Positions 1-8,119 of a stretch of 64,000 nucleotides of DNA are shown in pieces. The DNA is from Trichodelitschia bisporula (Eukaryota; Ascomycota; Dothideomycetes; Phaeotrichales; Phaeotrichaceae), in NCBI GenBank assembly GCA_010356995.1, contig ML996689.1:1633979-1697978 (forward strand), given 5' to 3'. The notes under the pieces were generated by a model that ran no database searches, was not told the origin of the DNA, and saw nothing but the letters and a program-made list of their open reading frames with translations. A program made the translations under genes and the position numbers. Each line of letters opens with the position of its first letter. Position 1 is the stretch's first letter.

Positions 1-65
1 TTGGTTACGGAAGGTGGTGGTGCAGCGACGCCATTACTTGCGCGCGACGCGTGCGAACCGCTTAC

Positions 66-341
66 CTTGGGATCTGGCTGCACAAACTTGCTATTCGCCT
101 TGTTCTCCCTGGGCGTAAATTTTGCTGCGACCGCGGTCGACTCCGACGTGTCCGCAATCGATTGTGATTGCGAGGTATCAGCCTGCGCGGCGAGTTTGCG
201 ACGCCGACCGGGTGCTGTGAGAGGGTGCGCGGACTTCGTTACAGGGCTGTTTGTAACCCCCTCCGACTCCGAGGCGACTGTGTTCAGGTGCGACGGTTCA
301 GCGCCGGCCTGCGCAGCGGTCTTGCGACGCCGGCCGGGCAT
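66..341 (-). CDS. 5' exon of an unidentified protein gene (runs off the window)
   Basis: The ATG at 341-339 opens 92 codons, followed by a good donor (GTAAGC) at 65-60; no clear acceptor lies in the remaining 60 bases, so the gene continues beyond position 1. The encoded N-terminus is basic, Ser/Ala-rich and probably disordered. It contains an imperfect internal duplication: PGRRRKTAAQA near residue 2 and PGRRRKLAAQA about 40 residues later, also visible in the DNA as two related ~50-nt blocks. The basic PGRRRK patches could be nuclear localisation or DNA-contact segments, but that is inference. No family is recognised. The long frame on the opposite strand through this interval is probably its shadow. 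Confidence 0.45.
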
Positions 342-1354
342 TGCGAGAGGGTGTCCGATCTTGACAGTGAGAGGTGAGGTTGATCGAGGGAAAAAGTGTG
401 TTATTGTGGATTGTATTGGAGATGCGGGGTGTGGTGTGGAGAGCATGGTGGAGGGCGGGATGGGAGGGGAGCGACGGCGAAGGGCGGAGGCCGTCATCTG
501 CGGGTGGGTGGGATGGGAGGAGGAGGAGGCATGGTGAGGGGATTTGCCAGGAGGTGGTAGAGACAATTGCTTTGAGGGTAGATGCGACGCGTGCAGGTTG
601 AGATGGGAGTGATGGGGAGACAGGGACGGAGGAGGCGGAGGGAGGCGAGTTGTGGTGGTTGACATTGGCCCTGTGCCTGGGGGTGGGAGAGAGGGGAGGA
701 GAGAGGAGGGTTGAAGAGGGCGACGGAGAGCACGAGAAGGGGATGCGCGTTTCCCTCTCTCTTGGGGCCGAAGGGAGACGAAAGCGTTGGTGATACTTTT
801 CCGCGAGGAGAGAGAGATGGATTCTAACAAACAAAAAATGACAAAGATGGAGGCTGATGAGGGTTGAGGTTGTGATGGAAAAAAGAAGCAAAGCAGAAGA
901 AAGAAGAGACGTTTCGCATCCAATTCCTTCCCTCCCCTCCCTGTTCTCCTCTCACCGCACGACTCATCCAGCGCCCCGGCAAGTCTTCTCCCCTCCCTCT
1001 CGCCGACAGCCGATGAGGAGAGAAAGCGAAGCGGCCGAGCTGCAGTCAAAACACTCAATTCACTGCGCTTTACGGATTAATGCTTCTATAACAGGTCCTT
1101 CAATGCATTGCAGGCTAGCAAGTTGATAGGGCTGATTCTGAATCTGTATCTTGTAGATTCCCATTTGCCATTCTGGTACGGTAAGGTTACCTGGAACAAT
1201 TTTTTTCTGGCATCAGGGCTGCCTGCATGGCCATTAAAAGCACTTGCCATCATCGCATCGTCATATCATCCACAGTGACTATGTAAACACCGTAACACGA
1301 GCTTCGCACTACTGTACATGTGCCTGAACTTATTCACGCTTTTTTTCCGCTAGA
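342..1354. other. Intergenic, purine-rich leader region
   Basis: About 1 kb between the upstream end of the partial gene and the stop of the PDI gene, both minus strand. From about 370 to 920 the plus strand is very G/A-rich (so C/T-rich in the sense of the downstream gene), which suits a pyrimidine-rich fungal 5' leader or promoter. From about 1080 to 1350 it becomes AT-richer, as expected of PDI 3' sequence. No gene seen. Confidence 0.5.
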
Positions 1355-3064
1355 TCACAACTCGTCGCGCTTGGGCTGCACTGGCTCGTCATCAAGAACC
1401 TCAACCTTGAGTCCCTCGGGCGACTCAAACTTGAGCTTCTCAATCGGCTCCTCCTTCTTAACCTTCTCCTCCGGTGCATCCTTTGGCTCGCCCGTCTTCT
1501 CATCCACCACCGCGTCCTTAACACCGAGTGCCTCCTTCGCCGCCTTGACCGCAGCTTCAGGCCGGCCCTCCTCCGGCGTCATGACCATCTGCTCAGGCAG
1601 CTTCTCCTTCTTGCCCTCATTCATGCGAATGGCATCAATCCAGTTCTCAACGCTGTTGCGGCTGAAATCCGCCCCAGAGTAGCGGCGCCACCACAACCTC
1701 TTCGCGTTGACAGCAATGACCTCGAACTCTTGAGGCCCTTTAATGCCCAGCGTCTCGCGCACCACCAGGCCCGCGACATTGTCCACGGGTACGGCGTAGA
1801 AGGGGAAGATCGAGCCGCGTTTGCTGTGCTTGGACTGCACTTCGGCGAGGGAGAGCAGCGCCTGCGTCGCGGGCTTGGGAAGATCGGCGTCGTCGGATGC
1901 CTTGGCCGGGAGGAGGGCGAGAATGCAGATGGGCGATTTCTTCGTTAGGCACGTCTCCTGCAGGTCTTCAGGGCCGGAAAGCATGCGGAGACGCGGGGGC
2001 GCATCTTCGGTGGGTTTGGCGGCGGGCGCCTCGGTGGATGCGGACTCTTTGGCCGCTTTATCTTTGCCAGCTTTGTGAGGACATTCCCCAGCCTTGGAGT
2101 CAGAATCCTTACCAGCCTTGTCCGCCTTCTCGCCCTTGTCAGCCTTCTTGTCCTCTTTCGCCTTCTTCTCCGACTTCTTCTCTTTGTTTGCCTTCTTCGC
2201 CTTGGGCTTCTCGGGCTTCGGGTCTGGGTTGGGAGACGCAACTTGCTTGAGGAACGCGACGATAGCGTCGCGCTTGAGCTCGCCGTCGTACAGCACTGGC
2301 TCCTTGTCACCACCTGGCACAAGGACGAGCTTCGGGAACGACGTGACGCCAAACTTCTCCGCCGCCTTTTTCTCCTTGTTGCGGATCTGCGCAAACGAGA
2401 TACTGCCCAAGTAGTCAATAGCCAGCGCGCGAATCAGCGCACTCGTCGTGCCCTTCTCCGTGAACAAAATCGCCTTCGCACCCTCTCCACCCACAAACTC
2501 TTCCACGTCCTTGTCCGTCACGCGCTTCACATTGTTGGGGATCTTCTCGACGACAGCGTCGACAATGGCCTTGGCTGCGCGTGCGCCCTGGTAGTCTTCG
2601 ATGACGGGTTTGCCGGGCTTCTTGCTCGGCCGCACGATCTTGAGCGTCGGGAAGCCCTGCACGCCAAACTGCCCGCACAGCGGCTTGTTCTCGTCCTCAT
2701 CGCAGTTGACGGCGGCGACCTTGGCGAGCCCGGCGAGGGATTTGGCGGCTTTTTCGTAGGCGGGCTGGAGGTTCTTGCAGTGGCCGCACCAGGGAGCGTA
2801 GAATCTGGGGTTGTTAAAGGACCGAAGCGCTGGATGCAATTGTGGATACCTACTCGACGATCTAAAGCTGCATTAGCCCAGGCCTACCATTTGCTGGCTC
2901 AGAAAACTCACTGAAGTATGATTTGACTGGGCAATCAGCTTGTCGTATGTCTTGCTGGTGACTTGCAACACAGGAGAGTTCGCAGAGTAGAGCCCCGCAT
3001 TTACAGGCATGCAGAGCAGAAGTGCAGCGGCCGAGACGGCGAGAGGTGAGAAGTGCCACGTCAT
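1355..3064 (-). CDS. Protein disulfide isomerase, PrpA/MPD1-like, ER-retained
   Basis: A 536-residue ER oxidoreductase that forms or rearranges disulfides in secretory proteins. Exons are 2912-3064, an 8-nt microexon 2854-2861, and 1355-2804; introns are 50 nt (GTGAGT..TTTAG) and 49 nt (GTAGGT..CCCCAG). This splicing restores the canonical thioredoxin strand NHTS-IVE-FYAPWCGHC, where the codons for IVE come from the microexon. Visible parts: signal peptide about 1-22, one thioredoxin domain with CGHC at 60-63, a second degenerate thioredoxin-like region without CxxC, a long Lys-rich linker (KEKKSEKKAKED type), a C-terminal domain, and the retention signal RDEL at the end. One active site plus the Lys-rich linker resembles Aspergillus PrpA rather than PdiA or TigA. 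It shares a 367-bp promoter region with divergent VTA1. Confidence 0.92.
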
Positions 3065-3431
3065 GGCTGGATGATGGACAATTGAAGCATCAAAAGAGCG
3101 AGGTTGGATCAGCGGGGGAGGGACGAGGTGAGGGCAGATGATTTGTCTATATACGATTCACGGAGCGTTGCAGTGTCGCAGGTGCAAGGTGGCCTGTTCC
3201 GTGTTCCGATCCCCATCGCCGCACAGGAGCACAAAGACCCGTCAGCCTTGCCAGCCACTGCAGACATGGTCAGCCACCGCCGCTTGGAATGCGACTTTCC
3301 GACTGCGCCACATGTGGGGCACCTTCACCTTCATCCCTGTGCGACTTCAACCGCTTCTCTTGTCAACAATCACCACAGCTCATAACGTATCCACACTCCC
3401 CCGACAGCCCGTATCGTCACAGCCATCCACC
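3065..3431. promoter_or_regulatory. Divergent promoter region between the PDI gene and VTA1
   Basis: The 367 bp separate the two start codons (3064 minus, 3432 plus), so both promoters must lie here or overlap. I see no clear TATA box and no convincing unfolded-protein-response element, only a short C/T-rich, CA-rich leader just before VTA1. Confidence 0.5.
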
Positions 3432-4678
3432 ATGACGACTCCGCTGCCAGCTCCGCTGCGAGCGGCAGATATCTCACGTTTCGCGCTGCGCGCAGCCCAG
3501 CTCGAGAAGTTCAAGCCCGTGGTAGCCTACTGGTGTCAGTCTTCAGCTTCAGCATCCGACCTCTACTGACCCTATCTCTAGGCGACTACTTCATTGTCAA
3601 CCAGATCCTCAACAAGGGCCTACACACCGAGTCCGACGAAGCCATGACCTACACAACCAACCTCATGGACAAGCTCGAGCGCTGGAAGACAGATCACCCC
3701 GACAACGACGCCATCCACGACGACGTCGCCGCGCAAGCCTACATCGAGCAATTCGCTCTCGAAACCTTCACCCGGGCCGACAACACCGTCCGCGCGAACA
3801 AGGCCACCGCCCAGACAGCAGACACCTTCCGCGCCGCCGCAACCTTCATCGACCTGATCACCATCTGGAAGTCCCCGCTCGACGCCGACCTAGCCGCGAA
3901 ATCCAAATTCGCCAAATTTCACGCCCTCCGCATTGCTAAAGCCCTCAAAGCAGGCGAAGACCCCAATCTCTCCAACCCCGTCCAAGAAGAACCCGCCCCC
4001 GAACTCGACCCCCTCAGCCCTAACGACCCCGAAGTCCGGCGCCTGGGCTTGCAACCCACCGTCGAGGAAGCCAGCGAACGCGGCGTCTCCCCACCAATTT
4101 TCCCCGTCGAAACATACAATTCCCAACCCCATCAACCCGCCCATGGCGATGTCTCCCCGCTAGAAACCTCGCCGGCCGAGGGCTACTTCCCCCACGTGCC
4201 CACCTTCACCGCAGACACTCCCCCTGTCCCGCACCCCACCGCAACCATGGCCCCGGACGCCGACGTGGTCATGGGCTCCACCTCTCCCGCACCCCCCTCC
4301 CAACCGCAGGATTATTATGCCAATACTCCCGCATACCGCCCTCCGCCTACCCAATCCCCGGCCCCGTTTCCCGCCCAGACACCGCAGCCACCTACTCCGC
4401 GCGCACCGCCCTCACAAGCCCCAACCCAACCACCACAACCCCAATACCACCCCATGCAACAACCTCAACTTCCTACCCCGCAGCCGCTCCAGCCACCTCC
4501 ACAACAGCAGTCCTACTCGAGCGGATACGACGACCCGCGCACCTACCGGCGAGACGACGAGGCGATCCTCGCGGCGCAGAAGCATGCCAAGTGGGCTATC
4601 TCAGCGCTGAACTTTGAGGATGTTGATACCGCGGTTAGAGAGTTGAGGATTGCATTGGGCAGCTTGGGGGCACGATGA
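3432..4678 (+). CDS. VTA1: VTA1/LIP5, Vps4 activator of the ESCRT pathway
   Basis: A 399-residue regulator of the ESCRT-III disassembly ATPase Vps4 in multivesicular-body sorting. Exons are 3432-3534 and 3582-4678; the 47-nt intron (GTCAGT..CTCTAG) interrupts a Cys codon and gives VVAYW-CDYFIVNQIL. Residues 1 to about 150 are the helical tandem MIT-like domain, with family-typical stretches such as QAYIEQFALETF, FRAAATFIDLITIW and KFAKFHALRIAKALK. Residues about 160-345 are a Pro/Gln-rich disordered linker. The last about 45 residues (DEAILAAQKHAKWAISALNF) are the VSL domain that dimerises and binds Vps4. Domain order and length match fungal VTA1. Confidence 0.95.
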
Positions 4679-4774
4679 GGCTGTGGAAGTGACGGGGCGT
4701 GTTTGTAGGAGTATGTAATCTAACTGGTTTGTTGGAAAAGCTTTTTGGGGGTTGCTGGGTCTCACGTTCACCAG

Positions 4775-4836
4775 TTGCGATCTCACTCCCAATCCTGTCA
4801 TGACCACACTCACAACCCGCCCACCTGGTACATATC
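4775..4836 (+). promoter_or_regulatory. Promoter module of miniprotein copy 1
   Basis: Contains TTGCGATCTCACTCCC (4775-4790), then a TATA-like GGTACATATC (4827-4836), then a C-rich leader to the ATG at 4928. The same order, a TTGTGAYCTCACTC box, CCGCCCA, GGTATATATC, then CACCCG, recurs upstream of other copies in the array. Confidence 0.6.
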
Positions 4837-4927
4837 TCTCACCCGAACCACTCCAAACTCCCTCTCCACCCGCTTCCTCGCCCTTCACAGCAGACCCCCC
4901 TCTTCACCCAGCAGCTCGCTTATCAGC

Positions 4928-5134
4928 ATGTGCGTCTTCACAGATCTGAAGTTTAAGTGCGGACACCGTTTCCGTGTAGCGGAGAAGCATTGTGGGCCTG
5001 CCGACCCGCAGAAGCACGCAGTATTTATGGAATTCTGGGAAGCGCAGGAGCAGTGCCCCTCGTGTGCGCAGACCTTTGCGGTGATGTGCCGGGTACTGGT
5101 TCGGCGTGCTAGCCACTGGGTGGTTTTTTACTAA
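4928..5134 (+). CDS. CGH miniprotein, array copy 1
   Basis: An intronless 68-residue protein, MCVFTDLKFKCGHRFRV.. then ..QCPSC. The start was chosen because all six paralogues begin with an MC(F/V/I/L)F-like tetrapeptide (MY in copy 5) at this point. The Cys and His of KCGH, a Cys about 10 residues later and the CPSC pair could co-ordinate one zinc ion. The C-terminus (TFAVMCRVLVRRASHWVVFY) is hydrophobic but broken by Arg-Arg, so it is a weaker membrane segment than in copies 4 and 5. Downstream, GAAATAAAAATCGATATG matches the 3' flank of copy 4, so the duplicated unit includes promoter, ORF and 3' end. Similar short MC..CGH proteins exist as uncharacterised proteins in fungi, from memory; function unknown. 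Confidence 0.65.
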   Translation: MCVFTDLKFKCGHRFRVAEKHCGPADPQKHAVFMEFWEAQEQCPSCAQTFAVMCRVLVRRASHWVVFY

Positions 5135-5180
5135 CTAGGAAATAAAAATCGATATGTTGGATCTATTACTTTTACTTTTG

Positions 5181-5527
5181 CCTGTTGTGATCTCGTCTTC
5201 TAACCCTCTTGTGTGTCTTATTTCCAATCCGGTTTGTGATGCTCGCTTACAGCCCAATTGTGATCTCGTTCCTGATCTAGTTGTAACCTTACTTCTAACC
5301 TGCTTGTGGTCTCACTCCTGGCTTAGTTATGACATTACGCCTAGGCTAGTTGTAACTTTACTCCTCACCTAGTTGTGATCTCACTACTAGCCAGTTGGGA
5401 TCTCAGTCCTGGCCAAGGTGTGATCTCACTCCTAGCCAAGTTGTGATCTCACTCCTAGCCAAGTTGTGATCTCACTCCCAGCCAGTTGCGATTCACTCCC
5501 AGCCACTTGTGATCCCACTCACAAGTT
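5181..5527 (+). repeat. Array of about 15 degenerate ~23-bp repeats
   Basis: Roughly 15 direct copies with period 21-25 bp around the core TTGTGATCTCACTCCTAGCC. The last six or so (about 5370-5520) are nearly identical, while earlier copies are more diverged (for example TTGTAACCTTACTTCTAACC). The core is the same box that occurs once or twice in front of the other array genes. The array ends about 10 bp before the TATA box of copy 2, so it looks like an expanded upstream activating or repressing sequence rather than a random minisatellite. Confidence 0.85.
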
Positions 5528-5546
5528 GCCCAAGCGGTATATATCC
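5507..5546 (+). promoter_or_regulatory. Promoter module of miniprotein copy 2
   Basis: The last repeat box TTGTGATCCCACTC (5507-5520) is followed by TTGCCCAAGC and a good TATA box GGTATATATCC (5536-5546). A C-rich leader containing tandem CTTCACTCACCTTCTCAGCAG-like units (about 5600-5665) runs to the ATG at 5684. Confidence 0.6.
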
Positions 5547-5683
5547 CTCACCCGCACGACTCCAATCTTCCTCCTCACCTGCTTCCTTACCTTCAGCAGA
5601 TCCCCCCCTTCACTCACCTTCTCAGCAGATCCCCCTCTTCACTCACCTTCTCAGCAGAACCCCCTCTTAACTCAGCAGCAATA

Positions 5684-5791
5684 ATGTGCATCTTCAAACA
5701 ATCGAGATGCGAGTGCGGAGACAGAGTCCGTGTAGGAGAGATTCGGTGTGAGGACGCCGATCCGAAGCATGTAGTGCATATAGAAGGGTGA
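5684..5791 (+). pseudogene. CGH miniprotein, array copy 2, truncated
   Basis: Reads MCIFKQSRCECGDRVRV.., 35 codons, then a stop. The same frame continues through a second stop shortly after and then encodes QCTLC, the expected position and shape of the CxxC pair, before a third stop near 5834. The His of CGH is replaced by Asp. Premature stops and loss of a probable metal ligand suggest a decaying copy, although its promoter has the best TATA box and the largest box array of the cluster. It could still make a 35-residue peptide. Confidence 0.6.
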
Positions 5792-5834
5792 GAATCGTAG
5801 GGGCAGTGTACCCTGTGTACGCTGCCCTTGTTGT

Positions 5835-5940
5835 GAGATTACTTCCTTGTTGTCACCTTACTCCCAACCTTAATGTGATCTCACTTCTAACCTAGAACTA
5901 GTGGTGACTTCACCCCTGAGTCGCCTAAGCGGTATATATC
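5835..5940 (+). promoter_or_regulatory. Promoter module of miniprotein copy 3
   Basis: Four more diverged boxes (for example ATGTGATCTCACTTCTAACC near 5872 and GTGGTGACTTCACCCC at 5901) precede TCGCCTAAGC and the TATA box GGTATATATC at 5931-5940, about 80 bp before the ATG at 6019. Confidence 0.6.
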
Positions 5941-6018
5941 CCGTAGCCACCCCACTTGACATTCCCTCTCCAGACCTTCCCTTCCACTCCTCTCCACACA
6001 ACCTCCTCTTCACTCAGG

Positions 6019-6240
6019 ATGTGCTTCCTCAACGAACTGAAGTTCGCGTGTGGACATACCCTCCGTGCGAACATCTCTCGGTGTTCAAGGAGCGGCCGCC
6101 GGCGCGCGGTGATCATAGACGGATATGAATCAAAGGCCCAGTGTGCCAAATGTGGGCCGACTCCTTTCTGGGCAGATATTCCTGATTATGGGGACTTTCT
6201 GTTGATAGTGGAGGACGCTCGTAGAATCAATAGAAAATAG
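6019..6240 (+). CDS. CGH miniprotein, array copy 3
   Basis: An intronless 73-residue protein starting MCFLNELKFACGHTLRA, then a Cys 9 residues after the His and QCAKC near residue 42. The C-terminal part (PFWADIPDYGDFLLIVEDAR) is acidic, not a clear membrane segment, unlike copies 4 and 5. The 3' flank AAAATAGACGATTGTTGG is a diverged form of the tail after copies 1 and 4. Start chosen by paralogue alignment; an in-frame upstream ATG at 5956 would add a low-complexity leader absent from the other copies. Confidence 0.65.
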   Translation: MCFLNELKFACGHTLRANISRCSRSGRRRAVIIDGYESKAQCAKCGPTPFWADIPDYGDFLLIVEDARRINRK

Positions 6241-6274
6241 ACGATTGTTGGACTGAGACCCGCACCTTTGCTGT

Positions 6275-6288
6275 TTGTGACCTCACTC
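6275..6288 (+). promoter_or_regulatory. Conserved box upstream of copy 4
   Basis: TTGTGACCTCACTC matches the array core box. The TATA-like position downstream is degenerate here (TGTCTACATTAACC), so this promoter may be weaker or use another element. Confidence 0.5.
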
Positions 6289-6375
6289 TAAGACCACCCG
6301 ATGTCTACATTAACCGCACCCGTACCACTGGATGCTCCCTTCCGTCGTCTCCATACCCCCCTTCTTTGCTCCAAG

Positions 6376-6615
6376 ATGTGCCTCTTCATCGTCCTGAAGT
6401 TCGAGTGCGGACACGGCGTCCGCGTTGCGACCTTCCGGTGTTCGCGCGCCGAGCTGCCATCTACGGACCCGGAGCACTTTGTGATTATGGGCCAGACGGT
6501 TGAATTCCACGAGTGGTGTCCGCCCTGTGTGCAGACCCGCTGGGCAGTGTGCTTGTTGCTAGTCTTAGGAGCGTGGTACTGGGCGATTACCGCTAAGCTT
6601 GCTGCTAGAAAATGA
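6376..6615 (+). CDS. CGH miniprotein, array copy 4, predicted tail-anchored
   Basis: A 79-residue intronless protein with the most complete motif set: MCLFIVLKFECGH, Cys at about 22, then FHEWCPPC near 45-52, followed by a hydrophobic stretch (WAVCLLLVLGAWYWAI) and a short basic tail (TAKLAARK). That layout, a small Cys/His domain facing the cytosol with a C-terminal membrane anchor, is what a tail-anchored zinc-binding protein would look like; localisation is inference. The 3' flank GAATAAAATCGATGTTTC matches copy 1. Confidence 0.68.
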   Translation: MCLFIVLKFECGHGVRVATFRCSRAELPSTDPEHFVIMGQTVEFHEWCPPCVQTRWAVCLLLVLGAWYWAITAKLAARK

Positions 6616-6907
6616 ATAAAATCGATGTTTCTTGAATACTACTCCATGTTAGTGATGTATATAAATGTGAGTGATGGGAGCAAAGGCTCTGGCACGTGCA
6701 ACGGCGAGTGTGCAAATTGAAGATTGAAGTAGAAGGCGAAGAGAGGAAGAGAGGAAGAGACTCCAGAGACTAGATATACAACATTAAGTATCCTCCATTG
6801 CTCCTTCCTTCTATCATTTGCTCATTACGTCATGTCCCTTGGTATGCTCCTTCCATGTCTACATCAGTGAGGAACAGTATTGAAGCTATGATATCACATT
6901 CTGTCAG

Positions 6908-6949
6908 TTGTGACCACACTACAACCTCCCCGCAAGGGGTATTAGAGAC
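6908..6949 (+). promoter_or_regulatory. Promoter module of miniprotein copy 5
   Basis: The box TTGTGACCACACT (6908-6920) is followed by CCTCCCCGCAAGGGGTATTAGAG, where GGTATTAGAG stands in the place of GGTATATATC in copies 2 and 3. It is a degenerate version of the module. Confidence 0.5.
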
Positions 6950-7008
6950 CTCTCCCGTTCCCCCTGAAAGCTCTCTCCACCCATCCCATCCGCCCTTAGC
7001 AAACAAAT

Positions 7009-7242
7009 ATGTACTTCTTTCATCAAGCAGAGTTCTCGTGCGGTCACATCGTCCCTGAGGTGATCTGTCCGTGTAAAAGGGCGGCGCCGCCATTTACGCA
7101 CTCGGCGCAGTGTGTGATTATGGATGAGGAGGGTAGATGGGACGACCGGATCTGTCCCGCGTGTGAGCGGAACCTCTGGTGGGTAGCGTACGCGTTGTTC
7201 ATCTTGGGTGTATGGTACCGGGTGTCTGGTACACTGCGCTAA
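7009..7242 (+). CDS. CGH miniprotein, array copy 5, predicted tail-anchored
   Basis: A 77-residue intronless protein, MYFFHQAEFSCGH.., then ICPACERN near 48 and a C-terminal hydrophobic segment (WWVAYALFILGVWY) with a short basic end. It is the only copy starting MY instead of MC. It shares the CVIMD..D motif with copy 6 (FVIMD) and copy 4 (FVIMG), so copies 4-6 form a closer subgroup. Function unknown. Confidence 0.65.
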   Translation: MYFFHQAEFSCGHIVPEVICPCKRAAPPFTHSAQCVIMDEEGRWDDRICPACERNLWWVAYALFILGVWYRVSGTLR

Positions 7243-7668
7243 CTGCTAAGTTAAAATAATAGACATGTTAAATGTTACATCTGCTTGATGCTATGAATGT
7301 GAGAAGCAAGGTGAGTTTGATTTGACATCCAGTACGGTTTCCAAAGGTCGATGTAGACGGCCTACTGTCTATTTAGCATGCAACCCGAATTCTAAGCTCA
7401 TCGAGCTCTTCATCTAAGCCAGAAAATGCCCACGTGAGGAAAATGATTCTTAAGGAAGTCTCTCTGGACATTCCCCGGAGCGTGCTCCGTGGAGTTGCGC
7501 GTAGTGCGCTCGTCTAGATTATCTGGAACCACCTGAAGGTTCAGGCTCTGTAGGGTCGCTGTTCGTGTCCCATTTCTCTTTCCTGACGTCATAGTAGCAC
7601 GCTTGAAACTTCCTGGCGTGCCCCGAGAGGTGAGGAGCAATTGAGGTTGTCGGATATCACTTCCACCA

Positions 7669-7732
7669 GTTGTAACCTTACTCTCAACCCAGCTGTGACC
7701 TCACTCCAAAACCGCCCAAGGGCGATATATAC
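7669..7732 (+). promoter_or_regulatory. Promoter module of miniprotein copy 6
   Basis: Two boxes (TTGTAACCTTACTC at about 7670 and CTGTGACCTCACTCC at about 7693), then ACCGCCCAAGG and a TATA box GATATATAC (7724-7732), about 80 bp before the ATG at 7814. All parts of the consensus module are present. Confidence 0.6.
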
Positions 7733-7813
7733 ACTCCCCCGCCCGCCTAGAGACACTCCCTCGATGTCCTTCTCCTTACCTCCTCTCCAGACCCCCATCA
7801 TTCCCTTAGCAAG

Positions 7814-8119
7814 ATGTGTTTCTTCAGGCTACAGGTGTTCACGTGTGGTCACGCCGTTCATACAGTCGTTACTCCATGTGAGCGGGTCGCGCTGCCATTG
7901 ATAGACAAGGCGCACTTCGTAATTATGGACAGGACTATTGAACGGGATGATAAATGGTGACCCGAATATGCGCATACCGTTGAGAAGGGGACCGATGAGG
8001 GGGAGAGCCATTGGGCAGTATCTGTGACACTAGTTTTACTCGTAAGCGCAGTCTGCTGGGTGCTTATTGTTGGACTGGAGAAGCTGAGAACAGATGAAAC
8101 AAAGGTTTCTGTTGACTGA
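7814..8119 (+). pseudogene. CGH miniprotein, array copy 6, interrupted by one in-frame TGA
   Basis: Starts MCFFRLQVFTCGH.. with Cys at 22 and FVIMD, and reaches ..DDKW at codon 48. The next codon is TGA, exactly where copy 4 has the first Cys of WCPPC, so a Cys codon (TGC/TGT) probably became TGA. The same frame then stays open for 52 more codons and encodes a convincing membrane segment (WAVSVTLVLLVSAVCWVLIV) homologous in position to copies 4 and 5, ending at TGA 8117-8119. The next codon, CCC, encodes the Pro of CPxC, but the second Cys is not obvious. Either a recent nonsense allele or read-through of a leaky UGA-C stop; the product without read-through is 48 residues. Confidence 0.55.

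Noticed and set aside
2075-2914. 279-codon plus-strand open frame
   Set aside because: Antisense shadow of the PDI coding exon, with Leu/Arg-rich composition typical of such shadows.
5181-5527. CRISPR-like direct repeat array
   Set aside because: The repeats abut one another with no unique spacers, and the organism is a eukaryote; promoter-box repeats explain it.
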